Positions 11,401 to 26,400 of a stretch of 64,000 bases of DNA are shown here, piece by piece. How positions within the stretch are numbered: position 1 is the first letter of the stretch; the number at the start of each line of letters is the position of its first letter. Origin of the DNA: Cloeon dipterum (lineage: Eukaryota > Arthropoda > Insecta > Ephemeroptera > Baetidae); contig NC_088788.1 of NCBI RefSeq assembly GCF_949628265.1, positions 16,182,001 through 16,246,000 of the forward strand, in the 5' to 3' direction. The notes beneath the pieces were generated by a model that did not search any database, had not been told where the DNA came from, and saw only the letters and a program-made list of their open reading frames with translations. The position numbers were made by a program, and so were the translations under genes.

Positions 11401-14400
11401 ACGACGCGTACTGGTACTTGCCCGAAGGAGTGGCCGCCGTGCTGCTCGCCACCGTCGGAGGGTGGAAACTGCTCACGCTGCAAATTTTAAGAAACGTTGG
11501 ATGTGTGAAACTGGTTATTATCTTTATCGCAATCTTAATTCAAATTTGCATGATTCTGGGTTTTTGTCAGGGCTGTGAATTTAAGACGATTATATTTTCA
11601 AAAAGTCGACATTATGTGTATTTGGACACATTTGGGGTAAAATAGTAAGTTATATTTTACACTGTTTTCCGGGTGGCCGTTAGCGACTCAATTCACGAGC
11701 ATTTGGCACTTATTTAATCTTTCCGGAAAAATTTGTTCGGTGAACATCAAATATACTTAACCCTCAAATTTAATTATTTTGCGCGATAAAAAAGGAAGAA
11801 AATCCTTAAACGGAACAAATGCAATATCTCTTCCGAATCAATGTCCTTAAAATACTTTGGAAAGTATCTTTCATGATTTATAAAATTTCAAATCGTTTAA
11901 TTTTTTGACTGTGTCAAAAAATACATTCTTGGAAGTTAGTGTAAATCAGTCCATCGTTAAATATCACAGACCTTTGCTGTGTTCAAATAAAAAATGGAGC
12001 TGCGGAAATATTAAAAATTGTCTTTGAGATTTTTCTTTTTGATTAAAGCAGTAGGACCTCAAGAATGTTAATCTGGTAAAATAAACACAAGTCCTCCTGA
12101 AAAATTGATTCGAGTTTTCGATACTTACTTTTTAAATTCACCTTCAAATATTATATATAAATTTCTTATACAAATCATGATCGTTTCCAACAGTTTTTTT
12201 AAGTCGTGTTTTCTCAACAAACACGTGGTACAAATGTAGCAAAAATACACAATTCCTAGTTATTGGACCATTAAAAATAATAATAAAGGAAAATACTAAC
12301 TTGAAAATACTTTTGAAAGCTGTACAAAAACAACCCATGGCTCTCACTAGTGAATATTTTAGAGGAAATTAAAAGTAGGCTGCAACGCGAGATAATCTTA
12401 ATCTTCACTCCTCTGTCGGCGGGGGTAGACTGTCAACTGACATGCGTCCTTACAACCTGGCCACCTGGTTTTCACTTACTTACATGCGCGCGCAACCTGG
12501 CGGCAGCTTCCCTATACTTCCCTAACCTATTTCAAATGTTTTCCTCGTTTATCCCACGTGAGCTACTTAGGACGCTTATTAGGGATTTTTTCTAAAGTTA
12601 TTCAGAGTTCGCGATATATTTATTTAGTTTTTTCTTTATTTTAACTTTTTTCATTTAAATAAAGCTAAAATTCCGGTTTTGCGTGGACTGTAATTCAAAG
12701 AGGACTAGCAGTAAATGATAGTTATTATAGGAAAGTAAACATTGCATTTTTACTAAACCAATATGGTAGACAAATACTTTATTATTTTGCAGATTTTGTA
12801 TTGCTAGATGATGAGTCTGAAAATTTCTGTTTTTCATTTTAGCACCCCACAATTAATTTTTGTTTTTCAAGCAACTATTTCAATCTGTGGATTAATCATT
12901 AAAAAATACTAAAAATCATGCCAAAAATATTCGATTTAATTCAAATTTTTACCAAATTTGACAAAAGCCCAGACCAATTTTAATTCTGAAATTCATCTTA
13001 AAAATAATTTAAGCGAGTGTGAAGTAACCTGTGCGGTCGTGTGTCGCAGCTCTCACTGCGTCTGTGGGTGCGCGCCGTGTCTGTGGACGAGCCAGGCCGG
13101 TGGTGCTTCGCGTAAGCGTAGTCTGCAGTGTAGAGTCTGGCGCGCGGAGACACAGTGGCTGTCCGTTTGTCCACGCTCTCGTAGATTGGGTGACTCAGAC
13201 TGCACGTCGGCGACGGCGTCCGCGAAAAACTGCGCATGAAGTTGAGGCTCGTGCGGTCCTCGTAAGCCGGCACCTCCAACTTAACCACCACCTTGTTCGA
13301 CTGAAATAGAATGAAATGAATTAAAAATATTAAATAAAATATTTATCTGTCAGAAAAACTAATACGATTTGTTGTAACAATGAATGCTCCAAAATTAAAT
13401 TTTTAGAAATAAAATGTTTTTGGGATGGCTAAAAATTAATTGCATTGGATTTGTCTTCAATGACTCACATTATTTATTGATTCTTAATATTTCAAAGAGT
13501 AATTTTTAAACTTTAGGGGTAGGAAATAAATACAGACAGTTTTTGGACGCTACAAAGACAACTTCTATGTGTGAAGACAGTTTTACTCATTTTCTAGCAT
13601 ATAATCCCATTTCCAGGGGGGTTTACATTTCTTTTTAGTTTTATACTGTTTTCAGGTAAAATCTAAAAGGGTTTCACTTAAAAATATAATTTTTTTATTG
13701 GGAATTTTTCTTGGTCTAAGACATTTTTACCAAACTCTTTCTGAAATCATCCTGGATAGCATTGTAATAGCTGGTTACAGCATAATTTTTTTCTCAATTG
13801 CAGCTCAATCATAAGATTTTAATAAAAGATTTACTGAAAAGTTCTTATTTAAGATATAATCTTAAACACACTCCGATTACTGATGAAGAATGTAACACAT
13901 ATCAGATCTTTCATTTAAATAAATCAGTTTGAATTTTAATTTAAAATAATTTTTTACGCATAAGACGCAAAAAAAGGAAAAAATCCAGCTACATTTTTGG
14001 TCAGTTTTACTCACTTGTTGAGGCGTCCGGCTGAGCAGGTACGTGTTTGGCCGGTTGCAGGCACTTAGGGGCTCATCTGTGCTCAGACGGGTTTTAACCT
14101 CAGTGGCGCAGCCGCCGATGGGTCCGGTGTCGAAGACCCACGCCTGTGCCGAATTCGGGTTGCTGGTAAGGTGGTGCTGCTCTTCATCGTCGTCATCGTC
14201 TAGGTTGGTCGGACGCTGTTGGAGAGAAAAATAAAAAAATCACACAACGTCCGGTTTAAAAATAAAAAAAAATCTCTGATTATTTACAGTTATAATCCAG
14301 ATTATATTATCAACATTCTAGTTTCGCAGAAATAATCCATTTTCAAAATGCGTCAAGGGGATTAAAATATTTATTTGTATTGTCATGTTATTATTTTTTA

Positions 14401-17400
14401 ATGTTAATACAAATGGAACACAGCAATATCAAAAAAGAAAATCGGTTTAGAATAATCTGGCCAGACTTTGGTAATTTGGCCGTTTGTTGAGTTTTTAAGC
14501 TAAATATTTAAATTGGTAGAGTTACGATTCAATTTTTTTAAATAGCCAATTAATTGTAAAATAATTAGGTTTTCCTCATATTTTAAAACGAAAAAACACT
14601 TCTTTTTTCAATTGTCCGCCCTTTTTAGCCAACCCTGCATCATCATCACACACACGATCTTGAAACGAGCCCCTCAGCCGCATCATCAGCACCGAGGGGC
14701 ATGTCTCGAGCGAATCTCTGATTTGAAACAAAAGCCAGCCACGTCCGAAGTGGAGGGCACTCACCCTCGGCAAAATGTACTCCATGTCGTTGAGGATGGG
14801 GTCTGGCGCTGCGTTATTTGTTTCGGCCCTTCTCTTGCTCGTCTTACGGTTGTGCAGAACACAAAATGATATGTGGGTATCCAGCAGGGCTATGATTACA
14901 ATTAGGAAGCTACTCACGCTGGTCGAGAGCCGAGCTGCAACACACACAAACAAACAGAATGCATAATTATTTATTTCACGACGAGGGTGCTCCGCTGTGA
15001 CGACGCGAGTGCGATCAAACTTGAAGCCAGACTTTGCGACAAAGTGATACGGAGGATATACATCGTTGTTTATTCCCACATTTGTTGAAATACAATAATT
15101 TTATGGCATGATAATTAAGTGGTATGTGTCCTTTTTTATGGATTTTTTCGTTAAGATATGCTAGTAGAGGTTGAGAAAGTGAATTGAATCGTAAAAATAT
15201 GTACTTGGTATAGGAGGATATTTTTTTCTTCAACAATTTTATATTTTAAATTTGAAATTTCTTCTAACAAGGAGAACAAAAAGTTTTTTCTAATTACTGC
15301 CAACCCACACAGTTTTAAACTATAGGTGAAATTTGTAAAACAAAATTCTTCCGTTTTTCTACAAATTTAAAAAAAATTACTACTAAGCATGCCTCCTCAG
15401 GGCTAAAAATGTTTTAAAGACTTCAAAACTCACTTATGACAATAATTTTTAAATAATAACTCCTATTAAAAAATTCATCTCAATCAAATTATAATAAAAA
15501 AATTGAAATAGAAAATTTTTCTTTCTGGTGGAAAGCCATTTATTTTAATAAGGAATTATTTCTGCAGAGTATCAGAAAATTCTAGATAACGCGGGCTTAT
15601 CCAAAATCAATTGAGCTCTATATTCAGTCTTTCCTTAGCTCCATCAGGCTTTGACGTCGCAAGTATCAATATCAGCTTCACCTCTTTTATAGAGGCTGAC
15701 GTTTATTTTCTTTCCGCTTGCTCGATTTCAAAACACGAGACATTTGTAGAAAGAATAAAAATAAATCAGGATCACGTCTGGAAATACACTCTGGATGAAA
15801 GGAATCGGCGTGCCACACGTATGCAGGTTCGGGGTAAAATGCGACTTTGAACCGAGGCCCGAGACCAGCAATAAAAAATTCCGAAATCGATTTTCTCTAT
15901 TTGTACGTGTTGCCGGCCGCATCGGCATAGGCGGCGGAATTTCATTTGCGCCGCACGCACTTTAGCAGCGCCTTGCTAAAATTTCATTCTGCACGGTGCC
16001 GGGCGAAAGCACTTCTTCCTCGTGAGGAGCAATTTGCAGCGATCTCGGGGCAGACGCGCAATTTTTCTCGAGGGCTTCCTCTTCTCACAGCACACAGGAA
16101 TCGTACACCATTTCTCGGCGCAAGGTTTTAGACGCGCGCGAGAGCCGCATAAATTTGACTTTATGAAGGGCCTCTCTGCAGGCCAATTCCGCCTAGGCCG
16201 ACGACGAGCCCTTCATGCGAATAATCCATCCTAAAGTGACTTAATCTCGGAGACGAAAAAATTGCACAAATCAAAACTTTCTCTGCAGTGTGAACAGCGT
16301 CATCCGTTTAAAATGCAAATCAAATACGTTGCTTGATGAAAAAGGACGACTAAAATTTAGATGTTTTCCCCATTTTTTCATGGCCAAATACATTTTTTCT
16401 CTTTTGATCGCGTTTAAATCAGTGATTTTTTTTATTTTTGCTTTGATATAAACTATTTATAAAGAAAACTTTCGGGTTTATCCTCTTAGAAACGGCCACC
16501 TGGGAAATTTTCAGCATTTTCCCAAAACTGAATTTATAAAAAATCATGATGATAAATCGCACTTTCCCACGCAATGCAAACTAATGTGGGAAATTTTTAA
16601 GATTGTGTGGCATTCCCATGTAAGTGCGAGTAAATTCAGATTTAATTATATTTTTCAAAACTTATTGATAAATTGGTTGTCACGTGTCCGCATTTATCTC
16701 AGCAACAATGTGTTTGATTTCCGCGTAGTAAAACATTGGAATACGATATACCTCCAAAGCATGCTCTGCAGCACTGTTTCCATCCCTTTCGCGAGTTTTT
16801 AATGTGTTTGTGACATCAAGTTTTGGCCCATTTCGACTTGGCTCTCCAGAGAGCAAGATTTTATCTAGTTGTTTGCCAGAATGATGTTTGTCTTTTCTCG
16901 CTGTTTTTTACATTTACGATGTAACAAGATTTTAAGTGAGAATAAACAAATACAAGAATGAAAGTACGTAATAAAGTTTCAAACTGTGTATCGTAAAGAA
17001 TTTTCAGCACAGACGTTCAACAGGGGGCGCAACTGCCACTGTTAATTTTAGCGCACCCCTTGATGGAGTCACATCGCTGCTGATAGCGAGAGCACCTTCA
17101 AATTTTGCGAGACGACGAACAGGGGCGACGATTGCTCGCTCGCAGAGGTAAAGGCGCGTATACATTAAATAGGTGCATGGCTTCAAGCAAATTTTCTCCA
17201 GGGGTAGGACGCGGGGTGCGCGGGTGGGTCGATTTAATTGCTTTCTCTTACCGTAGCACACGAGCTTCTCCATGCTGCGCTGCTTGATGATGTCCTGGTC
17301 TGCTTTGGTCACCAGGAACGGCCACTCGTACAGCTCGAGGATGGCCAGGTTGACCGCGTCGACGGCCAGCACGGAAATGCTGATGCACAGCAGCGCGTTG

Positions 17401-20400
17401 AGCCGGCCCGCGTTCAGCTCCGTCGCCAGGCCTGCGATCAGCGCGCACGTGATTCCCGCCAGCAGGTTCTGAAACACGCGACATGCAGCCAAAAGGAGAA
17501 TTAATACGAGTATGCGATTGTGTTTCTGGCATTTGTGTGATTGACGGGTACAGATTACTTTTTCCCGATCGCTATTCCATAGAAATAATATTATGTTCTT
17601 CTTGGTTTAACAAATAATAGAGCAGTGCAGAAGGCATTTGATATGACGTGTGTGTTCACAAAGAAGATTGCTACCATAGGGACAGAGGCATTTCTGATAA
17701 AAATAAATCGACGAACGCAGATTTTTGTGTTCAATATTGTCAATATGCTTAAAATGGATTACAATATATATTCTCTTGAATTGTTATAACTTTTGTGGCC
17801 ATGATATTCGCACTAAATTATCTTCCTCTTGCACTGAAAAAAAAATGAAAATTTCATTCTAATGGAGTAGCTTTTTAAAATGTCCCGAGGAGATCATGAC
17901 TTTTTATCAACCCTCCAGTGGTTGACCATAACTTTAAATTTCAAATGCAAAAACAAACAACCGTGAACAAAAATTCATAATTTTTCACTTATGAAAATTT
18001 TAGTTGATTTCTATAGTGAGTTGCTTTTGAAAATATCGCTACTAGAGTTTATTCAATTATATTTAAAAGATCAACGAATTTTGAGTGCCTTTATTTTTTT
18101 TAGATTTTAGATACTTCTCGTCAGTGTAACGAATACTTAAATTGCTTATACTGAAGGAGGTCGTTTGAGTGTTGTAAACAGCTTCGAAGCAAATTTGGAG
18201 GCAAAATATATAACAGTTTTCAAGTTTGAAAATGCAATGCAATTTTTAAGCATTTTTCTTCGGCTGTTTACTACAATTTTTAGCTGAAGGTTGGAAATAA
18301 GGACTAGGGATGTGATTTTTAGACGTTAGATTTTTTTTTAGTAAAAAACTAATCCACGTTGATAAAGTACCAAGGTAAGAAAATATAAGTCAGTGGGGAG
18401 CCAACATTTTCAGTTACTCTGTCAAAGCTGAAGGGAAAGGGTGGCATTATTGATTTGCACGACAAGCTGGATTCCAACACAATAAAGGGGGATTGGGAAC
18501 GTGTGAGAGACGAGCACGCCCGCAGGAAAAAGGAAAGAGACCCCCGGGGAAAGGGGGTGCTCTAATTCTCCCCAACACACCCTTCTCGCCACCCACCACT
18601 GGAGGGAAGAGAGAAAAAAAGAGTAGGAGCTTCGTCGTTTGTCCTCATTGTTTACTCGCGGATTTTTCTCCATTCTCCCACAGCCCCGTTTTTATCGCCT
18701 CATCTCTCTCTTCGCATTTGTTGTCTGCCCTGCGGTGCGACCATGCACGAAAACCATTATTAGGGGATGCGGGGGATGCGTACTTTGCCCGAATAGACTT
18801 TTGTCATAGAAATAAGCTATTTTTTGAATTTAAACTGATTGAAATAATTTTGAAAATTATTGAATTGTTTATTCTTGCAGTAATTACCGGTAATTACATT
18901 AAAAGAAAATAATGCAGGAAATGGCAAATATAGCGAACGTTTTTTATAAATCGTTTTAAATATTTTACCTGCGTGATCTACTATAATCTCTTGAAACTTG
19001 GTTGCAATCAACTTTAAATTTCTTAAATTTTTGGAATATGCTCATTTACAGAAATCCTAAATGATGTGTCGTTTTTATATTTTTGGCAGCGTTCGGGATT
19101 GTTCCAAAAATTTCCAACAGATTTTTGATTTTTGCTTAGTTAGTTGCTTTTCATAAAATCAAGTTTTATTTTGGCTATATCAAATATTTTATTCCATGTA
19201 CAAGTTTCTCAATTAAAACATCGGGACAGTTTTAGTTAGCACAAAATCCTTTTTCGCTCACAATCAGGCGACCCTAATTAGTCCATCCGAATCCGCTAGT
19301 TAGGCGACGGTTTGGCCAGGCGCCAGTCGGCCTTGAGGCGTCCATCTTCGCGGAACGATTACGGCCGTTAATAAATTATTATGACGAGTCTCGTGATGTG
19401 GTGCCGCGTCGAGCCGGTTGCCTACGCGTCGTGTCTGCGGATGAATGGGCCGCACAGTCCGAGTGAAACGCACCGTGTAGATTAGATTCGTGTCGGAATA
19501 AATAAATTGCGGCTTGTTTACCTCCGGGAGCCGGAATTAATTCGACCTTTTCCCAGTCAGGCTATGGCTTTGGCAGGAGGGGTGCATGCTCGCTTGAAAT
19601 TTGCTTAATAGATCGGAAGGGTGCGTTTCCATTTCAAAGAGATTTTTCATCTCCAAGGCCTGACGCGTCCGTGATGAAAATGCCAGAAATTCGGGGTGAA
19701 TATATAAAAGCGGGAAATTTTGTTTACCTTTTACTTAACACAATTTGTGCAAACCAAATACAAAATTTATCATTTGGATTGCCGAAGGAATTTCTGAAAA
19801 AATAGCTTTCAAATTTGTCTTGTTTTTATGTGGCATACCTACCCAAAATTATGGAGCAAAATTGACATTCTCTTGAGGCTTTTGTTGATATTTCTCAAGG
19901 GAAAGGTCTATGCAAACTATCAATGGGTTTTTGGCCCCATTTTTAAACTTTCCAATTAATGCATAACTTTTTTTAAAAAGATTAAAAATTAAAAAAGATT
20001 TAATTGAATTAGAATTTACTAGTTTATTAAGGGGTTTCAATTTCATGCTTCTTCAAATCACATGATGATTTTTTTGTAGTTTGCGCTGTGCTTCGTATTT
20101 TTCGAGTATGCATGCGTTAAAATTAGAAAACACCGCTGTGAATACACGCACGGAAGTGCCCGGAATGGCTCCGCTCGTCTTTTTACGCTGCACACTTGAG
20201 ATTTACACGCACGGCCAGCCGGGTAGGAAAACACCCTTTTGCTCTCACACGTTTATTCCGCCAGCTTTTTGCTTTATTTCCGCGAGAGTGGACTGATGGA
20301 TGAGATAGGGCAACTACTGGCCCGCACTTGAATTTTAATGCGAAGACACTCGAGCCGCGCGTCCTTATTCCTTTTCATTGCTTGCTATGCGCTGGTGTTG

Positions 20401-23400
20401 AATTCGAGTGTAGCATGTTGTGCTGCTTGCGGGCAGAGGACGGATTTTTTTGCAACTTATTGCCACTCAATTCGCAAAAGAGTCAGTATTCCAGTAAAGT
20501 TCCGTCAGAACGGGTTAATTTTAATTTTAAATTCTTGCCTAATTTGAAACTCCCAAATAATGTGATTTTTGCTGTTTTAATAGCATTTAATTTTGCTACA
20601 AATATTTTGACAAACATCTCATAATTTAATTATTTACAATTCTTTTCTTAATGCGTTTCCCTTGGTATGGTGTAATAATACTTTTTTATCAGACCAGAAA
20701 CCGCTAAAGTGATGATTTTTACGTTTCCGCCGATTTTCCCCAACATAGTGACGCATTGTCGACTGCAGCGAGTGATTCGGCTTCCTAACCTAATTTGACC
20801 ATCAAGAATCGATTGGTACTGTCAAAAATGAACAACCAATGTTACATTAATACCACATTGACACAGTTTTGCTAAGTAATGGTTCTGTCCCACAAATTTG
20901 TAAATTCATCACTTCATTTTTTTAACTTTGTAAAAGAATTTGAAAAATCTGCTTCAATTTAAAGAAGTCAGCCAGCTGAGCACGTCATTCTTTGACACAC
21001 ACACATCAAAACAACTTTTTTAATGCACACACTCTCTACCAACAACACAACACGCGCTGCTCTCTATTTATCAGTCTGACGTGCGAGGTAATGGACTCGG
21101 AACGGTCAGCTTCAAATGAAATAGTAAACAGATGGCCTCTGCCATTCCCACAACAAGCTGGTCCAAATTCACAGCAGCCGCACGCCGGGGTTTGAGCACA
21201 CACTCGCTTTGACTTTGCTCATTCTGAGTTTGCAGAAATGCTGCTTAACGAGGGGAGTTTGCGTCTCAATATTTAAATCCGACGTCGAATATGGTGTACA
21301 TTATGCATGCGCACACAAAGCCGGCGGGTCCCAAGTGCAAGTCTCAGCTTGAGTGTGTGCATAGTTGCGGCACATACACGTGACACTTTTCAACTTTGTT
21401 CGCTTTGAGGAAGGGAAGAGAGAAAAACTGCTGGAGTAATGTCTGTTTGAAGCTAGAAGATGCCGAGCAAGTTTCCAACAACAACTGTTGAATGAAAAAA
21501 GGGTGCCCAAACCAACGACAAAAGTTTTAAAGGGTCAAACGGTTGAGGTTTGGATGGGAATTTTCTTTTTAATGACTACTGTTTCATGGTATTTTTAAAT
21601 GGGTGATCAATTCTTAAATTAGCCATAGAATATTATTTTTGACTGTGCCAATCGATTTCTGAGGGTTGAATTAGGTTAAGTTAACGAATCACCCGGTTAA
21701 AATTCAACTCTATGTACAAAAAATTGGTTGAAACGTATAAAAACGGAATTTTAACTGGCGGTTTTTCTTGTCTGAACCAAGCAAAAAGTGTCACAAGAAC
21801 GCCGGCGACCAATCAAAGAAGCGAGCTACTGTTATCCCTGATTCGCTCTTTGACGCAGCTTTTGCCTAAAAGTGCTCGCTGCTAAATTACCATGCCACCT
21901 TTGAAGCTAATTTACTCAGAAATTGTAACGGTCTCAACCAGGAAAATGGAGCTTCCTCCCAAATTTTAGAGAATATTCAAAGTACAGGAAATAATTTTCA
22001 GAATTTTGCAGTTCATATGTACATTTTTAAATTGACATTGCTCTCATTTCAGTGAACGTAATTGAGATGTTTTTATTGCAATAAATTCCCTTTATGATTA
22101 ATTATCAGACATGTTGAAAATTTTTTCCGCGTTGTGAAATGATGGATTGATTGATGGATTGCAACGAGGAAAAGTCTGCAACTAATAAAAATAAAAGTGA
22201 AACAATGTGTGCTCTTCTCTGGGTAAATTATTTCTGCATCTCTCAGACAGACATGACATGAAATTTAATTAATAATAATGACTCTACACTTGCATTAAAA
22301 TTTAAACCTAATTTTTCTGAGAAATTAGTCTCCCAGGCAGGAAGAAAAAATTAACAGAAACTGTGTTTTTCACTGTCCTGCTCTGACCGATGACCCGGCG
22401 GCCTTATTGTTGTGTAGTTTGTGTGAGTGTGCCGCAATCAAGCCGCAGTCGAGTGTTGTATGTGTGCGTGGCGCGCGCCCGTCTGCGTCTACTTTTCCTT
22501 TTTCACCCTGCGCTTCGATTGCGCCGGCAGCAGTTTTGCTATTCAAACCGCCATCGTTCGCACCACCAAAAGGCCAGGCGATTATTTTTTTCCTGACGTG
22601 CGAAAACAAATCCGCGGAAACAAATTGCGGTGTCCGCGCTCGCACAAATCATTTCCATCATGCTCGACGGGGGAGAAAAACATCAGTGCTCCTTTATCTT
22701 CCATCCGGCGCCAGATGAGGGATGAAAAATTGGCGGCATTAGGACGTGTTGTTACCTCTGCACACGAATTCATAAATAATTCTAGCCTTTCTTCGCTCCC
22801 TGCCTTTATGGCAGGTGTAAAGCAAGCGATTTGTTTAAATAAAAAATATCCTTTTGTGCTCGCTGGGATTTGATTAATGGCAGCTCTCTACTTTTTAAGA
22901 AAAAGGAGACTTTTTCATGCAGAAATTAAATCCATTTGTAATGCAGCCGTCGAGATATTTTTATTTTCTCTCTGAGAAATTAATCTTCCCTGCTTTCACT
23001 CGTACTGTTTGTGCAAATGTTAAAAAAACAGGTCATATCAAATTTCAATTATTTTCATGATTCAATTGACGAAATATAACGAGTTGGAGGACAAAATTAG
23101 CACAAGGTCGAGCAAATTCAACAAATTTATACAGAAATCATTTTCTACTAGTAGATAGCGTCTTAAATAATTTCTGACGAAATTTTCATTTTCACGAGTT
23201 TATTATTACCGGACATTTATTTGAAAACTTTGACATCTCAGTATCTCATCTCCCTGTGTTACAATTTTAAAAATGAAATGTGCATAGGATTTTTCTCACT
23301 GAGTCCAATCGAATCAACATCAAATTAGATGTCCTAGGTTAGGGTTAGGGTCAAAGGTCACTGCTGTTAATTTTGGTTTCTAATCAAAATTTTGGAATTG

Positions 23401-26400
23401 AACTCAGAATTTTGTAAGTTTTCCTATGACATGTGTGAACTTGTGTGAAAACTTCAGAATGGTTTTCTGTTCAGTTTTCAAGAAAATCCTCATTAATAAG
23501 CACAAAAAATTCGAATTTTTTATGTTTTGCAAATATTGCAAACTTAGAATTGCAAAAGCTGAAAACCATTAGATTCGTCTTGACCTCCTTTGACTAGCTG
23601 AAGGGTTTAGAGCTACATTTTAGTGCTATATATTTGAACCCCTTTGAAAAAGATAAATATATTGAAACTTTTTTCTTTAGCATTTTATTTCGATATAAAC
23701 CGTTTTGATTTGGTTGGTAATTTAGAATGAGTTTAGGATCAGTTAAATTATTTTGAAGCTCACAGGAAGCGTGCTTATAAGAGTAGTAGATTTTTGCAAT
23801 AGAGGTAGTAGCAGGGGGTTGAAAAGGAGGGGTTTAGCCCAAGCACTCTCTAAACCCTTCAGCTGGTCGGGGAGGTCAAGAAGAGTAAAACGTTATGCAG
23901 TTTTTGCAATCCTGATGGTAAAATCTTGGAGTAGACAATATTTGCAAAACACAAAAAATTGAAAGTCATCGTGTTTTTAGTTTCAACTTTTAACTTCTCG
24001 AAAGCTAAAAATAGCACCCGTGCTACTCAAAGAACTTTATTCCATAAAAAACTGTCGATAAAAACTGGATAAAACTTTTACATAATATTCCCTGGCTTTC
24101 AAGTTTGCTATTTTCGGCCTCCAATTTAGCAATTTCATGCTCTTTAAGCACAGCAAGAGCATTTTCTGAGAAGCCGTCGTTTATAATAAGACCCTTTTAT
24201 CCCGATATCCGATCAATTTTCTGGCCGCATACAACAGGCGATTTGCCCCCGCAATTTATTGGCAGCGGCGGGGAAAAAATTGGGTGTGATGCGTGAAAAG
24301 GCGGTACATATTGCTGTAAAACTTTTTCATACGCGTGTGAAGTGCGAGCCGCGGCGTTTGATTTTACGGGCAGCAGCAGCGCTTTCCAGTTTGACGGACC
24401 GCACTCGAGTGAACTGCTGACCCAGAAAAGCGAGGGAGCTTTTGTTCGCCCACTCGCCCACCCGTCCTTGCCTGCAGAAAAGGGTACGATATATAACAAA
24501 TATATTTCGCCTCTCGAGCAGCGTAATTAATTTTGCGGAATTTGTTCGGGTCGAGCAGGCGCCCGTGTAATTCCATATACTTTATTTTGGATGGGAATTT
24601 CCTGCTGGTTCGCTTTCTTTTTTGGTTATCATGCTTCGTAATTTCCATGAATTAAATGCAAAAGCTACGAACGGTAATTTTCAATGGGAGTTATACCTAC
24701 CCCTAATAATTTTATTTAATTTTTTCCATATAAAATTTCATAAAGGCTAAACGGCTCTAATGCCATACATTATTTTTTTCTATATTTTCTCATCATAAAA
24801 CGCAATTTAAATACAGTGGTACGCATAGCCAAGTAAAAATTAAAAAAATCTCATGTAATAAAACATTACAGGAGGAAAATTTTTGCCTATTATTAATTTT
24901 CCTCCATGTGTGTGTTATTTTAATATTTGTTTGTCAAATTAAAACCAGGAATCAAGTTTACCATTTTATTTTTACCATACAGAGCTCATTTTATAGTTGA
25001 TGTTATCATTAAACTAACAATGGAGACTAGATAGAGCGACTGCGATTTTTCATACTTGTTCTGAATGAGTTGGCGAATGGCACACAACAGTGGCAGGCGC
25101 GCGTATAATGAAATTTTCGCCGCAACACTAACTTGACCCTCACGAGCAGCCAAAGAGTCTGTTAAGAGAGGTTTATGGCACAATAACTGGGCGATAGCAC
25201 CAGCCATAAATAGTGTCACTTAGCGTAATTGCGATCAATATTTCACCGCTGCTGCATGCCGCCGAATTGATATTATATTTGCTTTTCTGCCGTCATGACA
25301 CTGTCTTTTTTAGGTATGACAATGTGTTTGTTTGTTGTGTTCTGGTAGTTGGTAAACAGAGGAAATATACGGCAATAAAATTGCGACAATAATGTCTTCT
25401 TGGATTTCAATCAGTGCGCCGTTCTTATTTCAAACATATGAATAATTTCTTTAATTTCCGATGATGTGACATAACTATTTCATTTTATAGTTACCATCAT
25501 TTTAAATTTTATTTTTAAATTCATAAATTTTTGTTCATTTTAAGCCACACGAAAAAGGAACTCAAACGAATATACAACAAATGATTTTTCATTTATATCA
25601 TATTTTGCAGTTGTAAAATTAAAAAAATACTAACAAATTTTGTTAGTTAATTGTTTTCAAATGACATATAAAATTTAAATTAAATAATTAAATTAACTTG
25701 TTTTTCTGAAATAATTCAACAGCCAGAAATTGACAGGAAAAATTGTGCTGACAAACATTTCCTGCTGCTGTCTGAGATGTTCTAACCGAATTTCAGCAGA
25801 GCACGTACGGGAACAATAAGCACCTCAGGGCGCAAGTGAGCCTATCTAAACGCAAAGCAAGCAAATAAGCGGAAAAACGGAGCACTTTGAGCGCTTATTT
25901 GTTCAAACACGCGGCTTGAATCGTATGCCCATAAATGCGTGTGCGTTTGCGAGGCGATAATAATGACTGACAAAGAACATCGACAACGTGTACGTACGTA
26001 AACGTGGTGTTTGCGCTCTCTCTGTCGCACTGCCGTGGATTTAAACAACGAGCGAACAGCCCGGCGTTTATTTCGCGCGCCGCCGACAGACAAACAACAT
26101 ACACGTGCGAAAATGAGCAGGGTGCGAATTTGGTGCGGTTGTTTGGTGGCACCTTGTGGCACAATGTTTGTCATAAATGTGAAATTTAAACGACAACCAA
26201 GTTGGACCAAATATTCTAGAAAGAATCAGGTTTAATGTTGTGAATTCAATTTCAAACGATTTACTGTTTTTTCTTACAATTAACTACCAATCTATGTGGA
26301 ACGATCAAATAAGCACTAATTAATGCAATTAAATGCCATTTAAACAACACTTAAAATCGTCAAAACTGAAAAAACGTTTAAATGGATTAAATGTTCGAGA

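Noticed and set aside
18422-18912. Frames of 83 and 139 codons near 18.5 kb
   Set aside because: Purine-rich low-complexity DNA on one strand. The peptide has no domain-like pattern.
22370-22873. Overlapping frames of 60-148 codons at 22.4-22.9 kb
   Set aside because: Located over an intronic CpG-rich island, mutually overlapping on both strands, with no conserved motif and no good splice context.
23335-23351. TTAGG/TTAGGG telomere-like repeats
   Set aside because: Only about three imperfect units, too few for an interstitial telomere tract.
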